64,000 nucleotides of DNA from Acidobacteriota bacterium (GTDB taxonomy: Bacteria > Acidobacteriota > Terriglobia > Terriglobales > Acidobacteriaceae), in the NCBI GenBank assembly GCA_021846275.1, contig JAJZBZ010000005.1, positions 169,444 to 233,443 of the forward strand. The letters are read 5' to 3'. Under the pieces are notes generated by a model. The model was given only the letters and a program-made list of their open reading frames with translations. It was not told where the DNA came from and did no database searches. Both the position numbers and the translations under genes were made by a program. Shown in pieces: positions 8,514 through 18,135 of this stretch; the stretch's first letter is position 1, and every line of letters starts with the position of its first letter.

Positions 8514-9571
8514 TAGAGCGGAATCCAGATAGCTATACCCTATTTTTGAGTGAGCGGTTAGGATGAAGATGCTTGGCGATGCCTGCGACGATCGAGGGTA
8601 TGGGACGAGCGTATTCGGACGATCTGCGGATGAGGATTTCGACGGCGGATGAGCGTGGCGAAGGGTCGCGCCGCGTGCTGGCGGAGCGTTTTGGCGTAAG
8701 TTTTGAATACGTGCGCAAAATTCGCCGACAACGGCAACGAACCGGCAGCGCGAGCCGTGCTGCCCAGACGCGCTACGGGGCTCCGAGCCGTCTGAGCGAA
8801 GCCGTGAAGGCTTGCCTTCTGGCTCAGGTTTCGGCTCAAGCCGACATCACCATCGCCGAGTTGCGCGATAGGATCGAGGCCGAACAAGGTGTTGCGGCAA
8901 GTTGGTCGTCTGTCCGTCGATGGGTGCTCAAGCTGGGATTGCGGTTGAAAAAAAGTCGCTTCACGCCAGCGAACGGGACACGGAAGCCAACCGGATCAAG
9001 CGCGCAGAATTTATCGAACGTATCCGTCAAACACCGCCGGAGAAGCTGATTTTCCTCGACGAAAGCGGCGTGACTACCTCGATGACCCGGCTTCGCGGAC
9101 GCTGTCTGGGCGGCAAGCGTATCCATGAAGCCACACCAGGAGGCCACTGGAAAATCCTGACGGTGCTGGGGGCGATGAGCCTGCGTGGCATGGTGGCCAC
9201 CATGACTATCGAAGAGGCTACCGACGCCGACATCTTCCTTGCCTACGTCGAGCAAGTTCTGGTGCCAGTGCTCAAAGCCGCCGATGTGGTGGTGATGGAC
9301 AACTTGAGTTCGCACAAAGTCAACGGAGTGCGCGAGGCCATCGAAAAGGCAGGTGCCGAAGTGCTCTATCTGCCGCCCTATTCGCCGGATTTGAACCCCA
9401 TCGAAAAAGCCTGGGCCAAGTTCAAACAACTGCTCCGCTCGGCAAAGGCGCGATCCAAAGACGCTCTCGATCAAGCCGTTACCGATGCCCTCAACCGCAT
9501 CACTCCCGAAGACGCCAAAGCCTGGTTCAGACTGCCGCTCGTAGACGTACTGCTACTTGAATAATGCTCTA
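8514..9571 (+). mobile_element. IS630-family insertion sequence
   Basis: A ~1.06-kb element with imperfect terminal inverted repeats: TTAGAGCGGAATCCAG at the left (from 8513) against TTAGAGCATTATTCAA read inward from the right end (9572). The first 7 bases are identical and about 12 of the next 19 match. TA dinucleotides at 8514-8515 and 9570-9571 fit the TA target duplication of this family. It carries one two-frame transposase and lies between the ftsH terminator and an Ig-like gene remnant. Confidence 0.85.
8600..9564 (+). CDS. IS630-family transposase (two frames, probable -1 frameshift)
   Basis: DDE transposase of about 320 aa encoded in two overlapping frames. The upstream frame ([14 protein letters not shown]) holds the HTH region and runs to 9049. 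The downstream frame, open from 8902, provides [17 protein letters not shown] and [16 protein letters not shown], the D, D and E of the catalytic triad. Continuity is restored by moving to the -1 frame at a run of seven A at 8948-8954 (TTG AAA AAA AGT), which turns LKKSRF into LKKKSLHAS, the sequence expected of the family. Programmed frameshifting or transcriptional slippage on A7 is typical for such IS elements. All catalytic residues are present, so the element may be active. Confidence 0.88.
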
Positions 9572-9625
9572 ATGCCCAACAGCAGTAAAACCAGCAGCAG
9601 AATATTCAGCAGCAGAAAACTGACC

Positions 9626-9658
9626 GCAAAAAAAACCGGCTGCCGCAGCAGCCGGTTT
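9626..9658 (-). terminator. rho-independent terminator of ftsH
   Basis: Read on minus: 11-bp perfect stem AAACCGGCTGC / GCAGCCGGTTT with a 4-nt loop, followed by a run of T (plus-strand A run 9628-9635). It lies 25 nt beyond the ftsH stop. Confidence 0.85.
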
Positions 9659-9682
9659 CGCATTCCTCCAGCAACCGCGCGT

Positions 9683-11611
9683 CTACGCCGGTGCCGGTGA
9701 GCCTTCCGAGAATCCAGGTCCGCGACCCGTCTCCGGCTTCAGCACCGCCGGCGCGCTCGGGCTGCCCGGATCGCTCGGCGTGGCCAGCGTCGAGCGCATC
9801 GGTGGCAGTTCCTTGCCCTCGATCAGCATCTTCACTTCCTCGGCGTCAATCGTCTCCCGCTCCAGCAGCGCCGCCGCAATCCGGTGCATCGCATCCCGAT
9901 GCGCGTCCAGAATCGAGTACGCCGACTGATACGCCTCGTCAATCAACCGCCTCACCTCCTGGTCGATCTGTCGCGCCGTCTCCTCGGAGAAATCTCGGTG
10001 CTGCGCAATCTCCCGTCCCAGGAATATCTGCTCTTCCTTCTTGCCAAAGGTCAGCGGTCCCAGTCGGCTCATCCCGTACTCGCAGACCATCCGCCGCGCC
10101 AGGTCCGTCGCCGTCTCAATATCGCTGCCCGCACCGGTCGACATCTGGCTAAGGAAAATCTCCTCGGCCACGCGACCGCCATACGCCGTCGCCAGCCGCG
10201 TCTCCAGATACTCCCGCGTATAGTTGTGCCGGTCGTCCGGCAGATACACCGTCACGCCCAGCGCCATCCCGCGCGGAATGATCGTCACCTTGTGGATCGG
10301 GTCGCTGTGGTCGCGCAGCGCAGACACCAGCGCGTGGCCAGCCTCGTGATACGCCGTCACCTTCTTCTCCGCGTCCGTCAGCAACATCGACTTCCGCTCG
10401 GCGCCCATCAGCACCTTGTCCTTGGCCAGCTCGCAGTCATACATCGTCACCTGCTTGCGATTGGCCCGCGCCGCCATCAGCGCCGCCTCGTTCACCATGT
10501 TCGCGAGATCCGCGCCGCTGAAGCCCGGCGTACCGCGCGCCAGCACATTCAGGTTCACATCGTCGGCAACGGGAACCTTCTTGATATGCACGCGCAACAC
10601 TTCCTCGCGCCCGCGCACATCCGGCAATCCCACCACCACGCGCCGGTCAAACCGTCCCGGCCTCAGCAGCGCCGGGTCCAGCACGTCCGGCCGGTTCGTC
10701 GCCGCCACCAGGATCACGCCGTCGTTGGACTCAAACCCGTCCATCTCCACCAGCAACTGGTTCAGCGTCTGCTCGCGCTCGTCGTGTCCGCCGCCCAGTC
10801 CCGCGCCGCGATGCCGCCCCACGGCGTCAATCTCGTCAATGAAAATAATGCACGGAGCATTCTTCTTGCCCTGCTCAAACAGGTCGCGCACGCGGCTCGC
10901 GCCCACGCCCACAAACATCTCCACAAAGTCCGAGCCGGAGATCGAGAAGAACGGCACATTCGCCTCGCCGGCCACCGCGCGCGCCAGCAGCGTCTTGCCC
11001 GTTCCCGGCGGTCCCACCAGCAACACGCCCTTCGGAATCCGTCCGCCCAGCTTCTGGAACCGCTGCGGCTCGCGCAGATACTCGATAATCTCCTTCAGCT
11101 CTTCCTTGGCCTCGTCCACGCCAGCCACGTCCTTGAACGTGATCTTCTTCTGCTGCAAACTCAGCAGCCGCGCCCGGCTCTTGCCAAACGACATCGCCTT
11201 GTTCCCGCCCGCCTGCATCTGCCGCATCAGGAAAAACCAGATGCCCAGAATCAGCACCAGCGGAGCCACGTTCATCAGAATCGGCCACAGCAGGCTGCCC
11301 TGCGCGTCCTTGATCGTCGTCGAAACCTTCGCGTCGTTCAACTGCGTGAACATATCCGGATAGTTCGTCGGCACCGTCGTATGGAACTGCGGCAAATCCT
11401 TGCCTTCGCCCTTCAAGTGGCCATGCACTTCCATCCCCTGCACCACCACATCGTTCACCTGGCCTGCCTTCACCTTGTCCAGAAACGAAGAAAAGGGGAG
11501 CTCCTGCTCTTTTGCGCCCATCACCGCGCTCTGCCGCACCACGCCGAACAGCAGCACCAGGCAGATCAGGATGAACGCCCAGAACATGATTGTCTTCACT
11601 GTCGAGTTCAC
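9683..11611 (-). CDS. ftsH: ATP-dependent zinc metalloprotease FtsH
   Basis: Membrane-anchored AAA+ protease that degrades misfolded membrane proteins and short-lived regulators. The 642-aa protein has TM1 ([18 protein letters not shown]), a short periplasmic domain, TM2 ([15 protein letters not shown]), Walker A GPPGTGKT (~200), Walker B IIFIDEID (~256), a second region of homology and the zinc motif HEAGH (~420). The GTG at 11611 is chosen because AAGGAG lies 7 nt upstream and the sequence then starts directly with NSTVKTIMF; the longer frame to 11704 adds an unlikely basic leader. tilS lies upstream in the same direction, a common pairing, but 285 bp apart. Confidence 0.97.
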   Translation of the reverse strand: MNSTVKTIMFWAFILICLVLLFGVVRQSAVMGAKEQELPFSSFLDKVKAGQVNDVVVQGMEVHGHLKGEGKDLPQFHTTVPTNYPDMFTQLNDAKVSTTIKDAQGSLLWPILMNVAPLVLILGIWFFLMRQMQAGGNKAMSFGKSRARLLSLQQKKITFKDVAGVDEAKEELKEIIEYLREPQRFQKLGGRIPKGVLLVGPPGTGKTLLARAVAGEANVPFFSISGSDFVEMFVGVGASRVRDLFEQGKKNAPCIIFIDEIDAVGRHRGAGLGGGHDEREQTLNQLLVEMDGFESNDGVILVAATNRPDVLDPALLRPGRFDRRVVVGLPDVRGREEVLRVHIKKVPVADDVNLNVLARGTPGFSGADLANMVNEAALMAARANRKQVTMYDCELAKDKVLMGAERKSMLLTDAEKKVTAYHEAGHALVSALRDHSDPIHKVTIIPRGMALGVTVYLPDDRHNYTREYLETRLATAYGGRVAEEIFLSQMSTGAGSDIETATDLARRMVCEYGMSRLGPLTFGKKEEQIFLGREIAQHRDFSEETARQIDQEVRRLIDEAYQSAYSILDAHRDAMHRIAAALLERETIDAEEVKMLIEGKELPPMRSTLATPSDPGSPSAPAVLKPETGRGPGFSEGSPAPA

Positions 11612-11896
11612 CGGGACTCCTTTATCCGCGTCGACCAGCCACCTTCCGCCAGTCGCCCGCACCTGATTGGACGCATATCTCCGGCAAAAAGTGGCAAAAA
11701 TCACCCACTCCCGCCTCGCACGCGCCAGCTTTCAGACGCAATTCCGCAGTGTCCTGATTGTACTCCCTTTTGTCCTCGGCTCCAGGAGATGATCTTCCCG
11801 GAAGCCATTTCCCATCCGCCCGTTCTCATTTCCGGCAGTCCGTCCCCGCCGCGCTCGAAACACCGTCCGAAAACCGAACAGCAACCGATACCGCCG

Positions 11897-13237
11897 TCAC
11901 CGCAGCGTCTCCGCCCTCACCCGCCATCCCGACTCCACCTCCATTCCCTGCATCCACACAATCTCCCCGCCAATCTCCATCACCAGCCACCGCGCCCGAT
12001 CCGACCCGCTCACCTTCATCCGCTCCAGCACTTCCTTCACCTTCTTCGGCCCGCTGGAGTGCCGCATCCGCACCCGATCTCCGGCTCGCCACTGCCTCAC
12101 CACCGCCTCGCCGCCCGCCTCGCCGTCGACAACACTGCCACTCGCGTCCGCCTTCACGCGAAACCGCCACCCATGCGCCTCGCCCACGCCCGGCACGGCA
12201 AACCGAACCGGCGGCACCAGCGCCGTCGCACCCAGCCCAATGCCCGCGCCCAGCCGCAGCTCGCGCGCCGTCCGCTCCGCCACCAGCCCGCCCGCCAGCG
12301 TCCGCTTCTCGCCCGCGCGCCCCGCCGTCGCCAGCAGGCGCATCGCCTCCGTCGCTTCAAAATCCACCGTCGCCCCGGATCGCTCCGCCGCCCGCCGCAG
12401 CAGCCTTCGCTGCACCGCCACCGGCAAGCCCGCCAGCCGCACCGCGTCCAGCGCCACCGTCTCGCCCGCCGCGCGTCCCCCGCCGCGCACCGGACTGCCC
12501 GTCATCACCAGCATCGCCTCCAAACGATCCATCTCCGCAGTCCAGTACGCTTCCTCCCCGCGCGCCAGCTCCGCCACCCGCGCCATCTGCTCCTTCACCT
12601 GCGGATTCCACCGTTCCAGCTCCGGCAGCAGCTCATGCCGGATCCGATTCCTGGTAAACACCCGCTCCCGATTCGAACTGTCCTCGCGCCACGCCTGGCC
12701 GCGCTCGTTCAGCCACGCTTCCACCTCCGCTCGCCGCACCCCCAGCATCGGCCTCACAATCCGTCCCCGCCCGCGCTCCACCACCGGAAAAATCCCCGCC
12801 AATCCCTCCGTCCACGCTCCGCGCAGCAGTTTTCCCACCACCGTCTCCGCCTGGTCGTCCAGCGTATGCGCCGTTGCCACCGCGTTCACCACCCCGGCCG
12901 CCATCAGCTCGTCCCACCAGCCGTATCGCAGCCGCCGCGCCGCCTCTTCCACGCCTGCGCGCTCCAGTCCGGTTCCCGCGCGCTTCACGCGCAACTCCAC
13001 TCCCAGCCGCTCGGCCAGATCCCTCACAAACGCCTCATCCGCGTCCGACTCCGCCCCGCGCAGACCGTGATTCACATGCACCGCCAGCAACCCGATCCCA
13101 AGCTCCGCCGCGCGCTCGGCCAGCGCCACCGTCAGCGCCACCGAATCCGCGCCGCCCGACACCGCCACGGCCACGCGCATCCCGGCGCGCAGCAGCCCGC
13201 AGTCCAGCTTCAAGGCCAGCTTCAGCTCAGTTTTCAT
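11897..13237 (-). CDS. tilS: tRNA(Ile)-lysidine synthetase
   Basis: Ligates lysine to C34 of tRNA-Ile(CAU), so that it reads AUA. The 446-aa product has the N-type ATP pyrophosphatase PP-loop SGGADS at residues 27-32, then LLAVHVNHGLRGAESDAD and VATAHTLDDQAETV. The C-terminal TilS-C domain (QWRAGDRVRMRHSSGPKKVKE region) is present. The start at 13237 places the PP-loop at the usual distance from the N-terminus; upstream ATGs (13276, 13312) are possible, and none has a strong ribosome site. The gene is very rich in GC and Arg/Ala codons. The 285 bp between this stop and ftsH hold no gene that I can see. Confidence 0.95.
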   Translation of the reverse strand: MKTELKLALKLDCGLLRAGMRVAVAVSGGADSVALTVALAERAAELGIGLLAVHVNHGLRGAESDADEAFVRDLAERLGVELRVKRAGTGLERAGVEEAARRLRYGWWDELMAAGVVNAVATAHTLDDQAETVVGKLLRGAWTEGLAGIFPVVERGRGRIVRPMLGVRRAEVEAWLNERGQAWREDSSNRERVFTRNRIRHELLPELERWNPQVKEQMARVAELARGEEAYWTAEMDRLEAMLVMTGSPVRGGGRAAGETVALDAVRLAGLPVAVQRRLLRRAAERSGATVDFEATEAMRLLATAGRAGEKRTLAGGLVAERTARELRLGAGIGLGATALVPPVRFAVPGVGEAHGWRFRVKADASGSVVDGEAGGEAVVRQWRAGDRVRMRHSSGPKKVKEVLERMKVSGSDRARWLVMEIGGEIVWMQGMEVESGWRVRAETLR

Positions 13238-13393
13238 TCGAGTACCGGCATTCCATTTCGTTTCCGCCGTACTCATGCTCGCACGACTGTGCTCACCCGG
13301 CCAGTGCGGCAAAGCGCAAAGCGAATCCGACAGGAAAAATCAGGCCAGTTGAATCAGGCCAGAAAAATCAGGGCAGGGAAGTCCCGCGCCCGG

Positions 13394-14380
13394 TCAGCTC
13401 CACTCCGGAAACTGTGTCTTGTGCAGATTCATCGGAGCAATCGCCGCCATATCCGTATCGCTCAACTCAAAATCAAAGATATTCAGGTTCTCCACGCGGT
13501 GCCCGTGCTGCTGCGACCGAGGAATCGCCACCACGCCCCGCTGGTAGTGCCAGCGCAGGCTCACCTGAGCATTGTTCTTCCCGTATTTCTTCCCGATCCC
13601 CGCCAGCGTGCTGTTCGTGAACAGCCCATTGCGGCCCTCGGCAAGCGGTGCCCACGCTTCCATCTGTATCCCATGCGGCTTCAGGTACGCATACTCCTTG
13701 TCCTCCTGAAAAAACGCATGCGTCTCGATCTGATGCACCGCCGGCTTCACCTCGCCGTTCGCAATCAGATAGTTCATCTGCTCCAGCGTGGCGTTGCTCA
13801 TGCCAATCGCCTTGATCCTGCCCGCGCGATACAGCTCCACCATCGCCTTCCACGAACCCTTCCAATCCCCGCCCGAGGGCCGATGAATCAGATACAGGTC
13901 CAGGTAATCCGTCTTCAGCTTGTCCAGCGAAGTCTGGAATCCCTTCTTCGCCTGCTCGTAGCCCATATCCGTCTTCCACAGCTTGGAAGTGATAAACAGT
14001 TCCTCGCGTCGAATCCCGCTCTGCTGAATCCCCTCGCCAACCGCCGTCTCCGAGTTGTAGATCATCGCCGTGTCGATCAACCGATACCCCAGCGCAATCG
14101 CATCGGCCACGCTGCCCGGATCGCCCCTCAGCGTCATCGTGCCAAACCCCAGCCGCGGCATCTTCACGCCGTTGTTCAGCGTCACCGACGGAATCCCGGC
14201 ACCGTGGCTGCTCGCGCCAGCCCCAGCGCTCGCGCCAGCCGCGGCAAACGCGCGCGCCCCACTCATTTCCGCGCCGCCCAGCCCCGCAAGCATCGTCGCA
14301 GCGGCCAGTCCCGCGCTCGTCTTCAGGAATTCACGCCGACTCACCGTGTCGGTTCTCGTTTTCTCATTCATATTCGCCAT
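13394..14380 (-). CDS. Tat-exported aldo/keto reductase
   Basis: NAD(P)H-dependent reductase of the AKR superfamily. The 328-aa precursor starts with a twin-arginine signal (SRREFLKTSAGLAAATMLAG, residues 14-33) followed by an Ala/Gly-rich linker, then the barrel: VTLNNGVKMPRLGFGTM, DTAMIYNSE with the catalytic Asp and Tyr, TSKLW with Lys and LIHRPSGGDW with His. The residues needed for catalysis are thus present. Export by Tat is less common for this family and implies folding with cofactor before transport. ATG 14380 has a GAGAGAAGTGAG purine stretch; the frame is open to 14425. The substrate is unknown. Confidence 0.9.
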   Translation of the reverse strand: MANMNEKTRTDTVSRREFLKTSAGLAAATMLAGLGGAEMSGARAFAAAGASAGAGASSHGAGIPSVTLNNGVKMPRLGFGTMTLRGDPGSVADAIALGYRLIDTAMIYNSETAVGEGIQQSGIRREELFITSKLWKTDMGYEQAKKGFQTSLDKLKTDYLDLYLIHRPSGGDWKGSWKAMVELYRAGRIKAIGMSNATLEQMNYLIANGEVKPAVHQIETHAFFQEDKEYAYLKPHGIQMEAWAPLAEGRNGLFTNSTLAGIGKKYGKNNAQVSLRWHYQRGVVAIPRSQQHGHRVENLNIFDFELSDTDMAAIAPMNLHKTQFPEWS

Positions 14381-14612
14381 CTCACTTCTCTCGCCACGCG
14401 GCGGCTCCGAAGCTGCGGCTCGCAATCATCCCCGCCGCAACAATCGTTTGCGCTTCGCCATCGACTATCTCTCGCCATCGCGTCGAGTGTCAAGATGCGC
14501 GGCCACACGCGCGGCCAAAAGCGAGTCAGGGATCGAGTCCGGAAGCGCGGCCATACGCGCATCCGGCCACTCCGCGCCGCCGCCATCCCGCCCGTTGTAT
14601 ACTCCACTCGTT

Positions 14613-15335
14613 ATGAAGGTCTTCGTCATTCTCCCCGCCGCCGGCATCGGCACACGCATGGCCGCCGCGCAGCCCAAGCAGTTCCTCTCGCTCGTCGGCC
14701 TGCCCATCCTCATCCACTCCCTGCGCGCCTTCGCCGCCGTCCCGCGCGTCAGCGCCATCTACGTCGCCGTCCGCCAGCAGGAGATCGCCCGCGTCGAAGC
14801 GCAAATCGCGGAGTTCCTGCCGGGCAATTTTCAGCCTGGCCATTCTCACCCGCCCATCCACGTCGTCTCCGGCGGAGACACACGCCAGGACTCCGTCTCA
14901 AACGCGCTCGCCGCTCTCGCCGCCGCGCCGGAAGACATCGTCCTCGTCCACGACGCCGTGCGCCCGCTCATCGACTCGGCCACCATCGACCGCACCATCG
15001 ACGCCGTAGCCCAGCACGGCGCGGCCATCGTAGGCCTGCCCGCCATTGACACCGTCAAGCAGGTCGAGCGCACCGCGCACGGCGCGCTCATCACCGCCAC
15101 CATCCCCCGCGAATACGTCGTCCTCGCCCAGACTCCGCAGGGCTTCCGTTGCTCGCTCCTGCGCCGCGCCTTCGCCGAGGCCGCCGCCGACGGCTTCCAG
15201 GGCACCGACGAAGCGTCCATCGTCGAACGCGCCGGTCACCCAGTCGCCGTCGTCCCCGGCTCGCCGACGAACCTCAAAATCACACAGCCCGGTGACCTCG
15301 CACTGGCCGAGTTCCATCTCGCTCAACGCGCCTGA
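14613..15335 (+). CDS. ispD: 2-C-methyl-D-erythritol 4-phosphate cytidylyltransferase
   Basis: Third step of the MEP isoprenoid pathway: CTP + MEP to CDP-ME. The 240-aa protein opens with the nucleotidyltransferase motif LPAAGIGTRM followed by QPKQFLSLVG. It also contains VSGGDTRQDSV, VLVHDAVRP and the C-terminal GTDEASIVERAG and SPTNLKIT blocks. An in-frame opening extends far upstream but overlaps the reductase gene on the other strand. ATG 14613 starts directly at MKVFVILPAAG, as expected. ispF follows 117 bp downstream on the same strand. Confidence 0.96.
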   Translation: MKVFVILPAAGIGTRMAAAQPKQFLSLVGLPILIHSLRAFAAVPRVSAIYVAVRQQEIARVEAQIAEFLPGNFQPGHSHPPIHVVSGGDTRQDSVSNALAALAAAPEDIVLVHDAVRPLIDSATIDRTIDAVAQHGAAIVGLPAIDTVKQVERTAHGALITATIPREYVVLAQTPQGFRCSLLRRAFAEAAADGFQGTDEASIVERAGHPVAVVPGSPTNLKITQPGDLALAEFHLAQRA

Positions 15336-15452
15336 AGCATCCGGCACCCGCCGCTCTGCGCCGGTTCGCCATCCGCGTTACGATAGAAATGAAACTCTCG
15401 CGCGCTCCTCTTCACCGCGCTCACTTCTTCTGCGAAGGACGCAATCATCGGC

Positions 15453-16070
15453 ATGGACAACAGAATCGGTTTCGGCTGGGACTCTCACGCATTCAAGCCC
15501 GGCGTGCCATTGCGCATCGGCGGTCTCGCGCTCGATCATCCCGAGGGTCTGGCCGGCCACTCCGACGGCGATGTCCTGCTCCACGCCCTCACCGACGCTC
15601 TGCTCGGCGCCGTCGCCGCCGGTGACATCGGCACCTTTTTTCCGCCCGGCGACGCGCGCTGGAAAGACGCCGACTCGGCCATCTTCCTCAATCTCGCGCT
15701 CGAAGAAATCCAGCACGCCGGCTTCGGCATCATCAACGTGGACATCACGCTCGTCCTCGCCGCGCCCAAAATCTCGCCCATCGCCGGCCAGATGCGCGAG
15801 CGCGTCGCCGAACTGCTAGGCGTCGAACTCAACCAGGTCAGCATCAAGGCCAAAACCCCCGAAGGCATGAACCTCGACCACGTCGCCCAGTGCCACGCCG
15901 TCGCCCTTCTGGAGCGCGTCCGCGACCCCGATGACCAGCGCAGCATGTCCGCCGTCATCCAGAGCCAGCGCGAACTGGAGGACGTCGTCGAAGACCTGCT
16001 CTCGTCCGTCCACGGCGTCCCCAAACGCCGCCGACTCGCCCCAGCCTTCGGCATCGACGACATCACGTAG
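15453..16070 (+). CDS. ispF: 2-C-methyl-D-erythritol 2,4-cyclodiphosphate synthase
   Basis: Converts CDP-ME 2-phosphate to MEcPP with loss of CMP in the MEP pathway; works as a trimer with zinc at subunit interfaces. Zinc ligands are visible as D10 and H12 (GWDSHAF) and H44 (HSDGDVLLHAL). The IKAKTPEGM and HAVALL segments near residue 140 complete the fold. At 205 aa it is about 45 residues longer than typical IspF; the extra C-terminal tail is charged and ends in a basic patch (KRRRLAPAFG). ispD lies directly upstream. The 4-phosphate kinase gene ispE is not between them. Confidence 0.96.
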   Translation: MDNRIGFGWDSHAFKPGVPLRIGGLALDHPEGLAGHSDGDVLLHALTDALLGAVAAGDIGTFFPPGDARWKDADSAIFLNLALEEIQHAGFGIINVDITLVLAAPKISPIAGQMRERVAELLGVELNQVSIKAKTPEGMNLDHVAQCHAVALLERVRDPDDQRSMSAVIQSQRELEDVVEDLLSSVHGVPKRRRLAPAFGIDDIT

Positions 16071-16095
16071 CGCATCCCTACACTCCGGAATCCAC

Positions 16096-16130
16096 GCGCG
16101 GCGCAATTTCTCCTTGCGCCGCGCCCGCTT
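16096..16130 (+). terminator. hairpin terminator downstream of ispF
   Basis: An 11-bp perfect stem GCGCGGCGCAA / TTGCGCCGCGC with a 7-nt loop lies 25 nt after the ispF stop. The following T-run is short (CTTTT), so termination may be partial. Confidence 0.55.
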
Positions 16131-16192
16131 TTGCCGTACCCCGGATTTTGTCGTACCATGTCGCCATCCCGCTCGCCGAGGTACACCCGCTC

Positions 16193-16501
16193 ATGTATCC
16201 GCAGGATCCCGCCACAGCCCACGTTCTCCGCGCCTTTTTCACCATCCTCCCGTTCTTCATCGTCCTCGGCATCGCCATCGTTCTCGTGCCCACCTGGCGC
16301 ATCTGTCAGAAGGCCGGCTTCTCGCCTTGGATGTCGCTGCTCATGCTCGTCCCGCTCGGCAATCTGATCCTGCTCTACATCCTCGCCTTTGCCGACTGGC
16401 GCGTCGTCCCCATCGACCAGCTCGCCTACCCACCCTATCCGCCGCCGTATCCCCCGCAATACCCACCTCAATATCCGCCGCAGAATCCACCGCAAATCTG
16501 A
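16193..16501 (+). CDS. small membrane protein with Pro/Tyr-rich tail
   Basis: A 102-aa hypothetical protein. Two hydrophobic segments (LPFFIVLGIAIVLVPTW and MSLLMLVPLGNLILLYILAF) flank a short loop, WRICQKAGFSPW. The last ~25 residues are a Pro-Tyr-Gln repeat (PPYPPPYPPQYPPQ). The two-helix architecture with the KAGFxPW loop resembles DUF805-like or short integral membrane proteins of unknown role. ATG 16193 is preceded by GAGG at a longer than usual distance; ATG 16148 is possible. It lies between ispF and gltX on the same strand. Confidence 0.6.
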   Translation: MYPQDPATAHVLRAFFTILPFFIVLGIAIVLVPTWRICQKAGFSPWMSLLMLVPLGNLILLYILAFADWRVVPIDQLAYPPYPPPYPPQYPPQYPPQNPPQI

Positions 16502-16649
16502 GCCATTCGCTGGCCATTCCGCGCGCCGCGCATGTGCGTCCCGTGCATTTTCCGCGCGCTGCCACGCCCAGGCTCTGCACCCGCCGCGAATGCTAGCATG
16601 AAGGAGGCTTCGCGCCCGCGCAGCCTATCTGAAAGCGACCTTTTCCGGC

Positions 16650-18125
16650 ATGTCTGAAACCCTCGATTCCTCTGCTCCCGTCCGCGTCCGCATCGCGCCC
16701 TCGCCCACCGGCGACCCCCACGTCGGCACCGCCTACATCGGCCTCATCAACTACCTCTACGCACGCCAGCGCAACGGCCAGTTCGTCCTCCGCATCGAGG
16801 ACACCGACCGTACCCGCTTCGTTCCCACCAGCGAGCAGATGATCTTCGACTCCCTGCGCTGGCTCGGCCTCGCCTGGAACGAAGGCCCGGACGTCGGCGG
16901 ACCTTACGGCCCTTATCGCCAGTCCGAGCGCACCGAAATCTATCGCGCCCACGCCGATCAGCTTCTCGCCAGCGGCCACGCCTATCGCTGCTTCTGCACC
17001 GCGGAAAAGCTCGAAGCCGACCGCCGCCAGCAGATCGCCGCCAAGCTCCCGCCGCGCTATCCCGGCACCTGCCGCTCGCTCACGCCCGACGAGATCGCCG
17101 CTCATCTCGCCGCCGGAACCCCCGCCGTCATCCGCATGCGCGTCCCGCTCGAAGGCTCCACCACCTTCCGCGACGAACTCCGCGGCGCCATCACCTTCGA
17201 CCACCACAACGTTGACGACCAGGTGCTGCTGAAATCCGACGGCTATCCCACCTACCATCTGGCCAACGTCGTCGATGACCACCTCATGCGCATTACCGAC
17301 GTCATCCGCGCCGAGGAGTGGATCTCCTCCACGCCCAAGCACGTCCTGCTCTACCAGTCCTTCGGCTGGGCGCTTCCGCGCTTCTGGCACATGCCGCTCC
17401 TGCGCAACCAGGACAAATCCAAAATCTCCAAACGCAAGAATCCCGTCTCGCTCATCTACTACCGCCAGGCCGGTTATCTACCCCAGGCCGTCATCAACTT
17501 CCTCGGCCTGCTCGGCGGCGGCATGCCCGCCGACTCCAACGGCGGCACCGAAAAATTCACCCTCGACGAAATGGTCACTCACTTCCGCCACGAAAACATA
17601 CGCACCGGCGGACCCGTCTTCGACCTCACCAAGCTCAAGTGGCTCAACGGCGAATATCTCCGCGCGCTCCCGTCCGACGATTTCTACTCCGCGCTGCGCT
17701 CCACCGTCCTCGCCGACGATTACCTGCGCCCCATCGCCGCGCTCATCCAGACGCGCATCGAGCTGCTCAGCCAGTTCGGCGACCTCACCGGCTTCCTGCT
17801 CAACGACAACACACACCCGCCGGAGTCCGTCTACCTGCCCAAAAACCGCACCCGCGAAGAGACGCTCGCCTTCGCCGCCGACCAGCTCACCGCGCTCGAA
17901 TCCGCCGACTGGCAGCAAGAGTCCATCGAGTCCGCGCTCAAGCAGCTCGGCACCGAAAAACAGTGGTCCGTCAAGGAAAACTTCATGCTCCTGCGCGCCA
18001 TCGTCACCGGCAGCACCATGAGTCCGCCGCTGGTCGAAAGCATGGTCATCTTCGGCAAATCCCGCACCCTCGACCGCCTGCGCCGCTTCCTCGAAACCGA
18101 AAAAAAACGCCCACCGGTCAAGTGA
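16650..18125 (+). CDS. gltX: glutamyl-tRNA synthetase
   Basis: Class I aminoacyl-tRNA synthetase charging tRNA-Glu. The 491-aa protein has the HIGH-like motif SPTGDPHVGTAYIGL (residues 14-28), FVLRIEDTDRTR and the KMSKS-like motif DKSKISKRKNP near residue 258. The C-terminal anticodon-binding helical domain is complete. Length is normal for a bacterial GluRS. Whether it is discriminating or also charges tRNA-Gln cannot be judged here. It converges with a minus-strand acetyltransferase gene, with only 10 bp between stops. Confidence 0.97.
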   Translation: MSETLDSSAPVRVRIAPSPTGDPHVGTAYIGLINYLYARQRNGQFVLRIEDTDRTRFVPTSEQMIFDSLRWLGLAWNEGPDVGGPYGPYRQSERTEIYRAHADQLLASGHAYRCFCTAEKLEADRRQQIAAKLPPRYPGTCRSLTPDEIAAHLAAGTPAVIRMRVPLEGSTTFRDELRGAITFDHHNVDDQVLLKSDGYPTYHLANVVDDHLMRITDVIRAEEWISSTPKHVLLYQSFGWALPRFWHMPLLRNQDKSKISKRKNPVSLIYYRQAGYLPQAVINFLGLLGGGMPADSNGGTEKFTLDEMVTHFRHENIRTGGPVFDLTKLKWLNGEYLRALPSDDFYSALRSTVLADDYLRPIAALIQTRIELLSQFGDLTGFLLNDNTHPPESVYLPKNRTREETLAFAADQLTALESADWQQESIESALKQLGTEKQWSVKENFMLLRAIVTGSTMSPPLVESMVIFGKSRTLDRLRRFLETEKKRPPVK

Positions 18126-18135
18126 TGCACCGCCG

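Noticed and set aside
9884..15049. A 1721-codon plus-strand open frame
   Set aside because: It runs antisense to ftsH, tilS and the aldo/keto reductase and is composed of His/Arg/Pro-rich low-complexity sequence, the mirror of GC-rich codons. The genes on minus have full family motifs.
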